A stretch of 64,000 bases of DNA from Heliopora coerulea. Its lineage: Eukaryota > Cnidaria > Anthozoa > Scleralcyonacea > Helioporidae. Under the pieces are notes generated by a model that saw nothing but the letters and a program-made list of their open reading frames with translations, was not told the DNA's origin and made no database searches. The stretch spans positions 1,054,001 through 1,118,000 of the forward strand of contig JASJOG010000095.1 in assembly GCA_030142905.1 (NCBI GenBank), written 5' to 3'. Position 1 is the first letter of the stretch; each line of letters opens with the position of its first letter. Both the position numbers and the translations under genes were made by a program. Shown here one piece after another: positions 1-11,500 of the stretch.

Positions 1-93
1 CAAGCATTAAGTACTGACGGCGAAGGCAGAAATCAATTTAACGAAAGCGCAGACGAAGATCTTGAAGAGTTTGTTTATAGTGTTGATCCATAA
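1..93 (+). CDS. C-terminal end of an unidentified protein (partial)
   Basis: Frame 1 is open from the first base of the window for 30 codons and stops with TAA at 91-93. The peptide is acidic and polar and ends EEFVYSVDP. Its composition resembles a real acidic C-terminus more than random AT-rich DNA, but 30 codons is weak evidence. The start of the gene lies outside the window. No domain can be recognised, so this is offered only as a probable 3' exon. Confidence 0.35.
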   Translation, partial: QALSTDGEGRNQFNESADEDLEEFVYSVDP

Positions 94-3000
94 CACCACG
101 GTTTTGTTATTCTTTTGAGATGTTCTGAGATCAGCCAGTTTTCTAGTAATTGCCAATGTCCCATACTTCATTCCTTGCTCACTCCATGCTGCTCCTAAAA
201 TTCCTGAGAAGTAGTTACAGTTGGACCATAATTGTTTATTTCATGTTGTGTGCGATGAAAACTGTTATTGATTTGGAAATAGCACAATATCACTGATCTC
301 AACGACATGTATTTGAAGTATGATCGCTAGTTTTTGAAGTCCATCGATTTCGGACGGCACTTCGAAATTTCCAGGTGTGGTAACTTCCCTTTTTTGTAAT
401 ACATGTCTACTGTCTTCTGAAGGGAAAAAAAACCCATATAACCTAATACTTTTGTTTTTTTTACGTTGTCTTGATGGTGCATCATATATTTGGAGTATAA
501 CCGATTACCCATAACACATTTAAAGTATAACGTATGAAGAGTTCCACCCAGTTGGCATTTATCTTCTTTTTTTGACTGTATTGTTGGTGAAATATTGTGG
601 TTTCGAAACCAAGTTTACAGTAAAGTACAAACTGTACTTAAACACAAATACCGCGTCATAAGGTAAACTTCTGTTCGCGTGTTTGTTTTCTGTTTTGTTT
701 CTTTTAACAGCTGAAAGGCTAAAAAAAACGATTTAATGTTTGACTATTCCATCGTGGATTTGTCAATTTTGTTTTATTTGTGTCTCAATCTAGCAAAATA
801 TTCACTGTAACTTTAGACTAACAGGGGTTGGTCCATCCATTTTTGAATTTCAGTCCTTTTTATAAACTATGACTTGGCTGGACACGATCATTTGTGAAAT
901 ATCCGTCCATGTTCTTCTTTACTTACGATGCAGCTTACCTTTTCTCTTGTTCATTCTTGGCCTATCTTGACAAAATCAAGAACTTCATTGCAGTTTTCAT
1001 ATATTCTGACGTACGTCTTTGTGACAAGCTTACGCTTGCAAGTGAACAGTACTCGAGCATGGAATGAGCAACGACATTTAAGCGCCGTAAAGTCTGTGAG
1101 CTGGGCTTCTTGTGAGGTGGCTGTCGTTAAGCCAAGGACACCCGATGTTTTTGCGAAATAAAATTGTGTTAGAAGACATGTCTAGTCACAGCGTTCACTA
1201 TTTGCCACATGTACTATTTAACAATTAGATTATCACCTCATAGAAATCGAGAGCGAATAATCTAATTGTTTTAGTAGATACACACTTAGCAAAAAACATT
1301 TCAGAACGCTTTTTAATAATTTATTTGTAATAATTATTTTTAAAAAACGCGCCAAGAAGATGACTGTTCGCTACTTGCTATCTATCGACGAATAGTTAGC
1401 GAGTAGCGTAGCCAATCAAAATGCAGCATTTGCAATAGTACTCGACTAAGTTTCTACTAAAACTAGTGATGCACTCATGTGAGCTACTTTTAATAAGGAA
1501 ACAGAAGCGACCGTGCAGCAATGTAATATACATTTTACTTTATATAATAAAAATTTTATTTGTTTATAACAATATTTAACCAGGAGGCTCTCACACGTAA
1601 AGTGGTTTTCAGAGAGATACTATACAAGAAAATTTTCAAAAAATGTTTACATCACTTAAAACTGATTTTCTACTTTTGTATTATGCAACACCTTATAGAA
1701 GCACATTTATTGAGTAGATTTTCCTGAATATCTTAATTGCTTCTTTTGAAAATAATTTAAATGAAAATTCAAATTAAATCTTCAAGGAAATGACACGAAC
1801 ACTTCTTGACATCCTTTGAAGGCTTTTTGAAATGGAAATCAATTGGGAATGAAAGAGATACAAACATATAATTTTTTTGTCAAATTGTATATTTCATGTA
1901 ATTTTACATTCATCAGAGATTGCCGCGGCTTGGGATTGTTTACTGGGTCTGCTAATAACTGCAGACGGTATTTATGTCGATTAGATTTCGCAATTATTGG
2001 CGGTTCTTCTAATCCTTAAAAAGATAGTATCACATTTTTTCATGTTGGTTCTGAACTTATGAGAACCCTCACACGACCTAAAAAACAGTTCGAATGATAT
2101 TTACGAAAAATCCGACCAATGTGAATTTTTTTGGTTTTACCAGATCTCACATAACCGATCGAATTTAAAAATACGCTTTGTGCAACAATTTGTACTGATG
2201 GACACACTTTGGTCTTATCAAGACCATAGGATAAATGTGCATGGTGCGTTGGTAGCTAAAAACCTTGCTTTCCTTTTTATGCGGTTGGATGATTTACAGA
2301 TCCCCGGCTCAGACCTAAAAACTTCTCGCTTGTATTCAAGATCCCAAATTTTTTCAAACGAATTATGATAAGTATACTAGGCTTCGTTGCGCTTCATAAT
2401 CTAATAGGTTGTTCTAATTGCTCTAAACATTCGCAAGCTTGGCATCACATTTCTAAGAGGCGTTATTTACTCAGTGCAAGCTATCATGATGTTCTTTGCT
2501 CGCTTTTATTATTCCTCATTCTCTCATGATGGAGGAGTGGAATTATTTCTTCTTTCACCTGGTAAAAATCAAATTTGAGATCCTTTGAATTGTACTGAGA
2601 TTCTGCACAGTTGTCTATTCATAAAAAATGCATGAGATATTATCTTTTTATCAACATACACTTGGCCGTTTGTGTACTTAAATATTTGCCCTGTGTGGGT
2701 GTGTTTATTTTGTTTTAATAATAACAATTCAAGTTCCCTTCTTAAAGACATAATCTGGTTTGACACTCATTTCAGTTCGGGTAAAAATTATAAAAACAGT
2801 GCACATTCATCTTACGGTGGTCCTAACTTGTTGAAAAAAAAACCCCCAAAAAACAAAACCGTTTCGTGCTGTGTATGTGGGTAGGTTGGTAGGCAGACAT
2901 GTAGGTCGTTTTAATGACGTCCTTCATTATGTCTGTGCTCTCTTATCATTTCGGTGGTATTAAAAGAAAACAAATCAAAAAATTATCTTGCTACCGCAAG

Positions 3001-4645
3001 GACATTTCCATACTCATAGTTAATTTATATTTCCAAAGCGTACAGTTTAATTTTGCATTGCGTTCAATGAGAAACTTTATTGTCAGTCTGATTTGCGCAA
3101 AAAATGTAGATTAAGGCATGGACTTCCGCTGTTATGTACGGAGGTGGGCAACTTGGATGGTAAATTACGGAATTTTATTTCATTCTTCGTTTCTTTTTTC
3201 CTGTTCTTGTTATATCGTTTAGTTTCTCTATCAGCAATGCCTTGAAATATCACGCGTATCACACAAAGTTCAATATTTCAAAATACCACGAAATATCAGA
3301 ATCCAGATTAACTTAGTGGCACTTGCAACATATGCCGCGAGCCCAACATTTTTGGGAGCCGCACAATTCAAGGGGGAAAAAAAACACTTGGAGTTTTTCT
3401 CTTCTGAATTTGGCTTATCGTGTTGAGACAAAATGTACGTTTTCACGTATATATTTGTTGTTATGTCTGGGATGAGGGCCCCGCGCGTGTAGTTTGTCAC
3501 GAGCCTCGCAGTTCCTTAATCCAGCATATCTCTTTGGTCATCTCATCTCTCTCTTTCTCACCTAGCAATCTTCGTCTTGTATCATACGTTTGTTGTGTTA
3601 AAGACTGACAAGTTCCCGTCATTAATTTTACTCAGAGCCGATCCTTACTTAGATAATTACTTATTATCATCCCATATGATGGAAATCTTGATTATTACAT
3701 ACATGCAGGTGCACTGGAATGGAAAATTACAAAGCAGCTTGGATATTTTTTCTGTTTTTTCGAGCTTGTCAATTGTTCATCCAGAAACCTATATATTGAT
3801 ACTCAATACGTACCTGGCCTTACGAAGGTCTTTGTCACGTCCATTAAGGAACGCGTCCATGCCGTTGGATACATGACTTCATTTTTGTAGTTCAACGATA
3901 ACAAGTCCTCATTTTGACAGTGAAGATAATCATTAGAATGTTTTGATGTATGTCGCTTAATTAAGTGATATAAGAATGCAACCAAAGCACTGAGGTCTGT
4001 GCATGTTCCTTCTCGATGACTTTCTTACTCCTTTTCCCAAAAGATATAATGACGGCGTTTCAAGGGTCACTTACGCTCCCTAAAATGGTCTTCTATGGTA
4101 AGTGGGTTTCAAAATCTTGGTAGTTTGATGTTTTACATACCTTAATTTAAGTGAGCTATATGAATTTTGTACTTATAAAGAAACGGATTTTGTCGTATTG
4201 ATTTAGTTCATCAAACGATTGAACTGTTTGCAATAAATTCGCTTCACCGCAGATAACAATTCTGAGAAACTTTCTGATGTTGACTTTCGCTAGGAATTGC
4301 TATCCAAACCAACACACTTATTTGGCAAATAACGAGGAAGTGCTATCTCTGATAGGGATCAACCCAACATTCATCGGGTTATCGAACTTGAAATCGTCCA
4401 CTGAACTACCAAAGAACGACGAAGTTGGGCTCTTTTGCAGCTTCTAGGTGGATTTCTCGCTTGCTGCTGCGCAGTCCTTCACGTTGTAGCTTTCATAAAA
4501 ATCTCTACTTTTATCACATTTATTTTCAATGTTGTGAACTTCAGATCAGCTGTTCTGTCCGTGAATCTCTGGAGTCTTCTCACAAATACTTGACAACATC
4601 TCCAAGAAACACGTTTCGTCGTTTCCAAGAGCTCGTTTGGCCCAA
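94..4645. other. Long non-coding stretch without recognisable genes
   Basis: Only short ORFs occur on both strands, with no conserved domain, no exon series with matching splice phases and no clear repeat family. A small inverted repeat lies at about 1218-1272 (ACAATTAGATTAT facing ATAATCTAATTGT). The last part probably holds the promoter and 5' UTR of the GPCR at 4646. Confidence 0.5.
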
Positions 4646-5995
4646 ATGAAAAACACAACAACCACAGTTTCATCTCAACAGAGCACCCGCTGCTTTGCCG
4701 AAGAAGGTACCACCTATTACTCTCTGCTGGTGATAATTGCCTTCCTCGCCGTGTGCATCAACCTTGGAGTAATCTTCACAATGGCCACAAATAGGTATCT
4801 CCGAACTAAGCGCAACGCGTTTCTCGCCAGCTTGACTGTGTCTGACCTGCTGACAGGTCTAGTTACCATACCACTTCATGTTTTATGCAACTGTTATCAC
4901 AAGTCAGTGGGTACCTTGTACCTAGTTCAAGTTGTCTGCTTTCGATTTATCGCCATTTCAACCATGCTGAATATTTTTATGATTACGGTGGAAAGGTATA
5001 TTGGTATTCTCTACCCGATCAGGTATACCGTCATTCTAACCAAGACCCGCACAGTTATTTTGCTTTCTTGTACTTGGGCTACGTCCATATCCTCCGCTCT
5101 TGTCTCCTACTCATGGCTTGTCGTTTCAAATCCCAGCTCGGCTAACACTCTAAGGAGGGAGGAAAAGCCGGAACGGGTTTATTTCATATTTGCATTCGTT
5201 TTGTTTTTCCTCCTCCCTCTGGCTGTAATGGTTGTGATGTATACGCGAATGTTCCGTACCATATCCAGCGCTCGAAAATCTGCTTCAAAGACCCGGATGT
5301 ACTTCACGATTGTCCCTATTAAAGATTCAGAGGTACAAAGTTGTTATGGCTCAGTCGGAAACATGCCAAGGCGGGAGCGAAGTCGTAGTCATGGTACTTA
5401 CGGGGAACATCTCGATGCGCAAGATTGTCAGGTAACTAACCAGAGATTAAGATCAAAAAGTTTTCTGTCACCACCAGTTGTTATGCACTGTTCATCTAAC
5501 GTAAGCCTCGGCTCGAGAATTGCCTCAGGCTCGTCAGTGCTAAAGGACCAAAAGGACAACGAAACCGTTTTTCCGTCTGATAAAAACCCAATTACAAACA
5601 GGGTTTCCCTCGTCAGGAAATTTTCTGATGCCTGCGGGATAGCAGCCTCTAAACTGCGTATACTACGACAGGGAAATGATGAGGATCACTGGAGACAGGC
5701 AGGTGTCATCAGAGAACGTCGTGTTCTCATAATATTTGCGGCAATGCTTTCTTTCTTTGTGTTCAGCTGGCTATCCTGGTACATTATGCTCTTTAACATC
5801 GTGCGAATGATTCGTGTCCCTGCTATAATTTTGGACTGCTTCGATATTTTACGTTTCTCTGTTTCTTTTTTTAACCCGATTCTCTATACGTTTTTCAAGA
5901 AAGATTTTCGAGTCGGTTTGGCGAGGAGCATTAGGCGTAAAAAGTATCGCCAGGTAAAGAAGAAGGAGCTGGAGACAAAGATGTTGAAATCCTGA
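4646..5995 (+). CDS. Class A (rhodopsin-like) G-protein-coupled receptor
   Basis: A single exon encodes 449 aa; the first ATG of the open frame is at 4646 (the open frame begins with a TTG at 4637). Seven membrane segments are visible: TM1 with the class A Asn (INLGVIFTMA), TM2 with LTVSDLL, TM3 ending in ERY followed by IGILYP, TM4 with a central Trp, TM5 with FFLLPL, TM6 with FSWLSW and TM7 with NPILY. The Cys before TM3 could form the usual disulphide. The third intracellular loop is long, roughly 150 residues, Ser/Arg-rich and probably disordered. TM6 lacks the Pro of the usual CWxP motif. The N-terminus carries NTT (a glycosylation site) and no signal peptide is seen. Intronless receptors of the amine/adenosine/melanocortin-like groups are greatly expanded in cnidarians. 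The ligand cannot be told from sequence. Confidence 0.93.
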   Translation: MKNTTTTVSSQQSTRCFAEEGTTYYSLLVIIAFLAVCINLGVIFTMATNRYLRTKRNAFLASLTVSDLLTGLVTIPLHVLCNCYHKSVGTLYLVQVVCFRFIAISTMLNIFMITVERYIGILYPIRYTVILTKTRTVILLSCTWATSISSALVSYSWLVVSNPSSANTLRREEKPERVYFIFAFVLFFLLPLAVMVVMYTRMFRTISSARKSASKTRMYFTIVPIKDSEVQSCYGSVGNMPRRERSRSHGTYGEHLDAQDCQVTNQRLRSKSFLSPPVVMHCSSNVSLGSRIASGSSVLKDQKDNETVFPSDKNPITNRVSLVRKFSDACGIAASKLRILRQGNDEDHWRQAGVIRERRVLIIFAAMLSFFVFSWLSWYIMLFNIVRMIRVPAIILDCFDILRFSVSFFNPILYTFFKKDFRVGLARSIRRKKYRQVKKKELETKMLKS

Positions 5996-6676
5996 ATGTG
6001 AACGCTGAGTTCAGTATTGTAACACTGATTATTAGCCCGGGCCTTTCAGCCAGAGCTACCTGTTTCCTTACTTAAACAGTGCCCTGAAGGGTTACCGTTC
6101 CAAAGTAGGTTTAAACGAATAATATAGAATCTCTGCTAACAGAAACTTGCCCTTATTTGTAGAAAAAATTATTAAAATAAACCTGCGGGTGCGTGACCCT
6201 CTGAAGGTTCTGTTTTGTTCAAAGAAGACTGAGCGGAACTCAAATACACATTATTGTTTTTCTAAGTGAGTATGAAAATTGCATTTCGGATTATCCTCAG
6301 AGTAACGTTAAAGGACATTTATTAACCAAATGTTGCTTAACTGCATGAAAATTACAGACGGGTAAATTTAGAATAGATTGGGATGTTACAGATTTCAGGC
6401 TTGACTTTTCCGTAGTTTTGTTGTATTCAAAGCAAATGTGTTCTGATTTTGGCTCTTGATAAAGTGCAATTGAGTTTTTCACTGTTGTCTGAGATGTGTA
6501 TTGGAGCCAGCGCATGCGCAGAACTTTTGGCAACAGTGTTCGTGGAAGTTGGTCATAATCATTTCCACGAATGTTTGTGACGTCATAATTTATCACGTGA
6601 TTTATAGAAATGGTTAATAGGACTTGGAGATCCACATCTGCAGCGAAGAAACTACACGAAACGTTTATTGATTGAT

Positions 6677-7192
6677 ATGAACATAAGGAAGACTGAGTTA
6701 GATGAAGCTCTGATAACATTTGAAAAACGTCTCGAAATTGTTAACCAAAGAATAGCTAAGATGGAAAAGAAGTTTTTGCCACAACTAAGGGCAAGGAAAT
6801 TGGCGAGACAGTCAAATGCTCAGTTTATAACTCAGAAAGAACATGTCGCTAAGTGGTTTGATGGGCTTGCTATGGTCCGCGAAAATCCCAGCCTAAAATA
6901 CGTTTCGAACAGCAGATACCAAAATATTTGTGCAAAGATCGAAAAGGTAGAAAGGGAGTTAAGAGCTTTGGAGGAAAGTTGCGCCGAAATTGACATTGAA
7001 CAAGAAGAAAACGATGAGAAATCAGACGCTCAAGCGACAATAAACGAGAACTGCGATATGATGGAAACAACATACAATCATAAGCCATCTCAGAGGGTTA
7101 TGGAGCACGCAACCGCCAATTCGGAGAATAGATGTCTACTTATAGCAGATATTCATAGAATTTTACCAGAAATACGTCAACAATTCATGTAG
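6677..7192 (+). CDS. Small coiled-coil protein of unknown function
   Basis: An intronless frame of 171 aa starts at ATG 6677 (the open frame extends a little upstream through a TTG at 6668). The first half is rich in Lys, Arg, Glu and Leu with heptad-like spacing (about residues 5-45 and 85-115), suggesting two coiled-coil helices separated by a loop with KWFDGLAMV. The second half is acidic (EQEENDEKSD) and then polar. No signal peptide or membrane segment is present and I do not recognise the family. Length, codon use and the lack of internal stops support a real gene, but it could also be one exon of a longer one. It lies about 680 bp downstream of the GPCR on the same strand. Confidence 0.55.
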   Translation: MNIRKTELDEALITFEKRLEIVNQRIAKMEKKFLPQLRARKLARQSNAQFITQKEHVAKWFDGLAMVRENPSLKYVSNSRYQNICAKIEKVERELRALEESCAEIDIEQEENDEKSDAQATINENCDMMETTYNHKPSQRVMEHATANSENRCLLIADIHRILPEIRQQFM

Positions 7193-8543
7193 AAATTTCC
7201 AACGAGAATAGTTTGTTGTATAATGTTTAGTATATCCTGTATAGGTTATGATGTAGCGTAACCACTGTTTGCGATTGTCAAGCCGCTATGGCAAGGAATT
7301 AAAGTTCTGATTATGTCAAAGTTATTAATTTTCTTTTATTACAAAGAACTTGATGGTAGGTCTGATACCAGCATTATTTTTTCATATTTGTTAACTCGAA
7401 AGCTCTGTGCTACTTTAATACGTGCAACATTTCTTTTCTTCCTTACTATATTGGTGACTTGCATTTTTTCCCCTTTTCTTTTTACATGCAGAAGAAGCTT
7501 GAATTAGTCACCTTTAACCAAAGAAATGTCCAGATAATACTGAATGAGCAAAAATATTTTCAGTTTTGACAAACTGAGCTCTGAACAGGGATAGTCACTT
7601 ATTAACCTTTGGTGCATACGATTGTTGTACAGCCGCAATGTACAACAACAAAACAAACGAAAGAATAAAGAACAAAAGAAAAAAAATCTTGCACAAAAAG
7701 GTTAAATGTTTGTATAATTTTCATGTCCTTTCATGACAGCAATAACTAGGGAAAGTCTAATCTCTCGACTCCATGTTTGCCAATACCAAATGAAGGATCT
7801 CGTCAAAACGTGAACAGAAGTATCGTATTCTTTCACGCACCTTCCCTACGGTTTAAACGAAGTGATAGTGCTTTTCTGTGGTGCAAAAAGGTACAATATT
7901 TTCTGCATTCAATACGGCAAAAACTGGTAAAGAAATACCTGAAAATGCTTATTTTTCTATCACAAGATTTAGTTTCAATATGTTTTGGGATTCACCTGCG
8001 TTCTCCTTACCGTTCGACTGTAATTGAACTCGGTTAGTCTTCATGAAAGCGATGTGTTTTAAAAAACTTTAATTTGCTGTATACGTATTGTTAGAGTTTA
8101 GCACAAACATCCTGGGACTACGTGGTAAATTTATGGTACCAAGAAAATTAAGACCCTCTGGAAAAACCTCGACTGCCTGTCTTCCCTGTGAGAATGGCAC
8201 AGTGATGTTTCATTGCGGTATTAAAACATAACTAATTAATAAAAGTACAAAGTATGAGGAAAAGGTACACGGTGTTTCGGAAAAAAATCCTTCAAAATTA
8301 ATCTGTCCCAGGCAACGTCAAAACTTTGATTCCCCTGTAACGAGTCAGTTTAAAGTGTAAGTAGCCGTTGTATTGCTCATAAGCTGTTGGTTTGAAAGTC
8401 GGTCGCTGGACCTGTTGGAAAGTGCCTCATTGGCGTCCTGACGTTTCCCCTTAACAAGCAAAATCGTCTGTCGTTAGCCAGAGTAAAATCAAAAAAGCGG
8501 GATACGGACCTCGAAAAGAGATAAATGCCAGTAATATTATTAC
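7193..8543. other. Intergenic region, no gene seen
   Basis: This stretch lies between the 3' ends of the coiled-coil gene (plus) and channel gene A (minus). It is AT-rich, with only short unsupported ORFs, and presumably holds both 3' UTRs. Confidence 0.5.
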
Positions 8544-11500
8544 CTAGGCATCACCGTTTCGTAACCCATTTGCATCCTTATCACGTGTCTCCTTGACACC
8601 TTCATCTTGTATCTCGTTGAGGGGGCTGTAACGTTCTGACAAAGCAATCTCAGAGACTGCATTTGACACCTGGGATATTACAGGGATCTGGTGGCCATTA
8701 ATTCTTTGTCTGTCTTGTTGTGTTGTAATTGCACTTCTCTGTTCATTGTTCTCTGCTTCTCCTATTTTTTTCTCAAAATATACAACTTTTCCCATGATTA
8801 CTGGCGCAATGGGTGTGGCACCTTTGAATGGATTCATTTCTCCTGTTTCTCCTTCTTCAGTGATATTGTCGCAAGGAAATTGGTTTTGCTTAAAAATTGG
8901 AATGGGAGATCGCTTAGACGGCTGTGCCAACTCCAGATCATATTTGGAAGTTTTACTTAACTCATTAGGGTTGGAGAAATTTGTAGAGGTTTGATTTTCC
9001 GAATTTTTGTCATCTAGCTTTAATGTAGTTGCTGCTCGATCCTGCAGTGGTGTTCCTTCTGGTACTCCCGTCACTGGTGTTTGAACAGAGACCATTTTAT
9101 TGTGGCGGTCGTGTGTTTGGTGGATATGCTTCCTTTGATTGCGGAGTTCTGGTGACCGTACACACAAATTCACCGACTCAGGAAAGCGGGTTTGGGTGTC
9201 TTGTTGGGTGTACTGCAAATGCTGTAGTCTGGAGCCTCGGTTTGAATCTGACGCTAAGGCGTACGGTTGATGCGATATTTCTCTGATAGTTTCAAGGTTA
9301 TAACTGTTGCCGTTGGGCGCTGTCTCTTCCAAGGCAAAGTGACGCCTACCTGAGCCGGATGACCTGAAAGGACCTCCCTCTCTGGTACCTTGTTCTGGTC
9401 TGTCGTTTAGGAAACCACTGTGACCTTGAACGAGACGCTCTGCTTTATATGTGTGCGAAGAGAATTGATTTAACCGCTGACCATCACGTCCATCTCTTCG
9501 AAGGCTTTCATCGTGGAATTCTGTGGGGTACCAGAAATTCCTTCCTGCAGGAGATTTTTGAAAATTCTGTGCCCGGCTTGGGTATATCATGGTATTTTCC
9601 GGAAGCAAAACGACGGGCTGATAAATCCTGTCGTCAACGCGTTTTCCATTTTCTAAACTTTTCGATCGTTCTCTGAAATGACCTTGCCGTTCTATTTGCT
9701 GTATGTCGTTCAATGACGGTTGCGTGTTCAAATTTACTGTAACATTGCTGTTTTCAGGATCATCATGATAGCCAATCCTCGGTCCCGTTCTGTATGTGAA
9801 ATGATACTCTTGTGGATTGTTTCTCATAAACAGAGGTTGTTCTCGGGGAAGCCGTGGATCCCATTTTGTGAAATGAGGTTTCAACTGAGAACTTTGTTGC
9901 GAGAGGTATCCAGGTGGAACACTTTGGTTCCCAGGGTCATGAACCGGTGGAAATTCTGATAAACATGGTAATGTTTGAGTAGACTTTGTAGAATAGTTGT
10001 ACCCAGCCATACCATCAGGGATGTCATATTCCCAACCAACTTGAGGGAATGGTTGCGAACTACCATATGGGTATGGTGACAGCTCGCACACGCCGCCCTG
10101 CGGTCCTTGTCTGGTCATTTCCCATGAGAAACGCTGATTTGTCCTCCCTCTTGTGGTCGGGTTTGGTAAATTGTACACAAAATGTTCTTTATTTCGTGTC
10201 GTGCGTTCATCACCACTATGATCAGTATTTTTATGCCGACCGTCGAGACTAGTTTTCTTTTTATTCCTTTGGTGATTATTGGTCCACCCATTAGTCGTAA
10301 TTCCTTTTTCATTTTGTTTCCTTTTACCATCAGTGTCCTCGGAATATCGGGAAGTATCACAGGCGACCCTAGAGTTGTCCGTGTCTAAGTCATCTTCGGA
10401 ATTTTGTTCGGATTTTTGACGAACATGCCGCCACAAACGCTCATTTGGTGAATTGTTCCCAGCCGCAGACGATGTTGATCCATGGTCGTTGAGGTTTGTC
10501 TCAACTTTTTTATCGTTATCCATATTATTGGTGTCGTCGTAGTCGTTGACGGTGTTCTTGGTGTTGTTGACGTTGGCACTGGTGTCCGTGGTATTGTTTT
10601 TATCGTTCATAATTTGTCCAGTCCTTTCATTTAAACTCTGTAGCATTATTTTCATATCTCGCATGTCCAACACAAGTTTTTCTTGGAAACTTTTCACTTT
10701 ACAGAGGTCCTCCTTCACAAAATCTAAGTCTGACTTCCTCCCCTTTCCGTAACGCCTCCCAAATCGATCACCTAGGATATTCTTTATCATTTTCATGTCA
10801 TCACACATGTGATCTATTGTGACACGCTCTTCGCGGGTCGTTGATAGTATCCGGCCAAGATCATTTTGAATTACCGCTGGGCTTCCATTCTTTGTGATGA
10901 AATTGTAATATCGGTTCATATGCTTTTTTCTCAACGATTTCTGAAGAAGGAGAATCGTATGGGCTCTTTGCATGACAGCATTAGCTATACCGTTCTCGTG
11001 AAGTCTTTCGAAAGTGTTTGAGAGAAGAGCGATGAGTAAATTGAGAGTGACAATCGCAGCGATTCCAATGAAACTTCCACATAAAAGCCGAGCCAAAACT
11101 GGATTGGCCTCCTCCAAAGAATCATAGTCGTGGGGATTTACAACCATCATGGAGAACATGTTGTAAAGGAGAGGGCCAATAGCGTCGTAACCTTTTACAG
11201 GATGTAACGAAATACCACCGAAGGTGATCCAAAAGGCACAAGTGTACGGCACAACAATAACAGAGTTCAGAAATCCCCATTTTATGATGTCTGACGTGAC
11301 ACTCCCAAAGATGACCACAAAGGGGCCAGCGCTTTCAAATGGTCTGGCGTACTTAAAGATTCTGAACCAGAGGATCAAAAGGAGAGCAATCATAGTGTGG
11401 TGATGAACTTCCTTTAAAATGTCAGTGCTATAGTGAAAGAAAATCACGTGGGACGTGATAGTTGCGAGAATGAGCACCAGGGCAATCCAGTCAAAGTATA

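Noticed and set aside
1218..1272. Short inverted repeat as a terminator or attachment site
   Set aside because: 13-base arms in AT-rich eukaryotic DNA are expected by chance and nothing nearby gives it a role.
6297..6719. 140-codon ORF on the minus strand upstream of the coiled-coil gene
   Set aside because: It has no domain and overlaps the start of the better supported plus-strand frame.
8691..10752. Many plus-strand ORFs of 60-90 codons across the channel A tail exon
   Set aside because: They are antisense shadows of a long coding exon; none has a domain or a splice series of its own.
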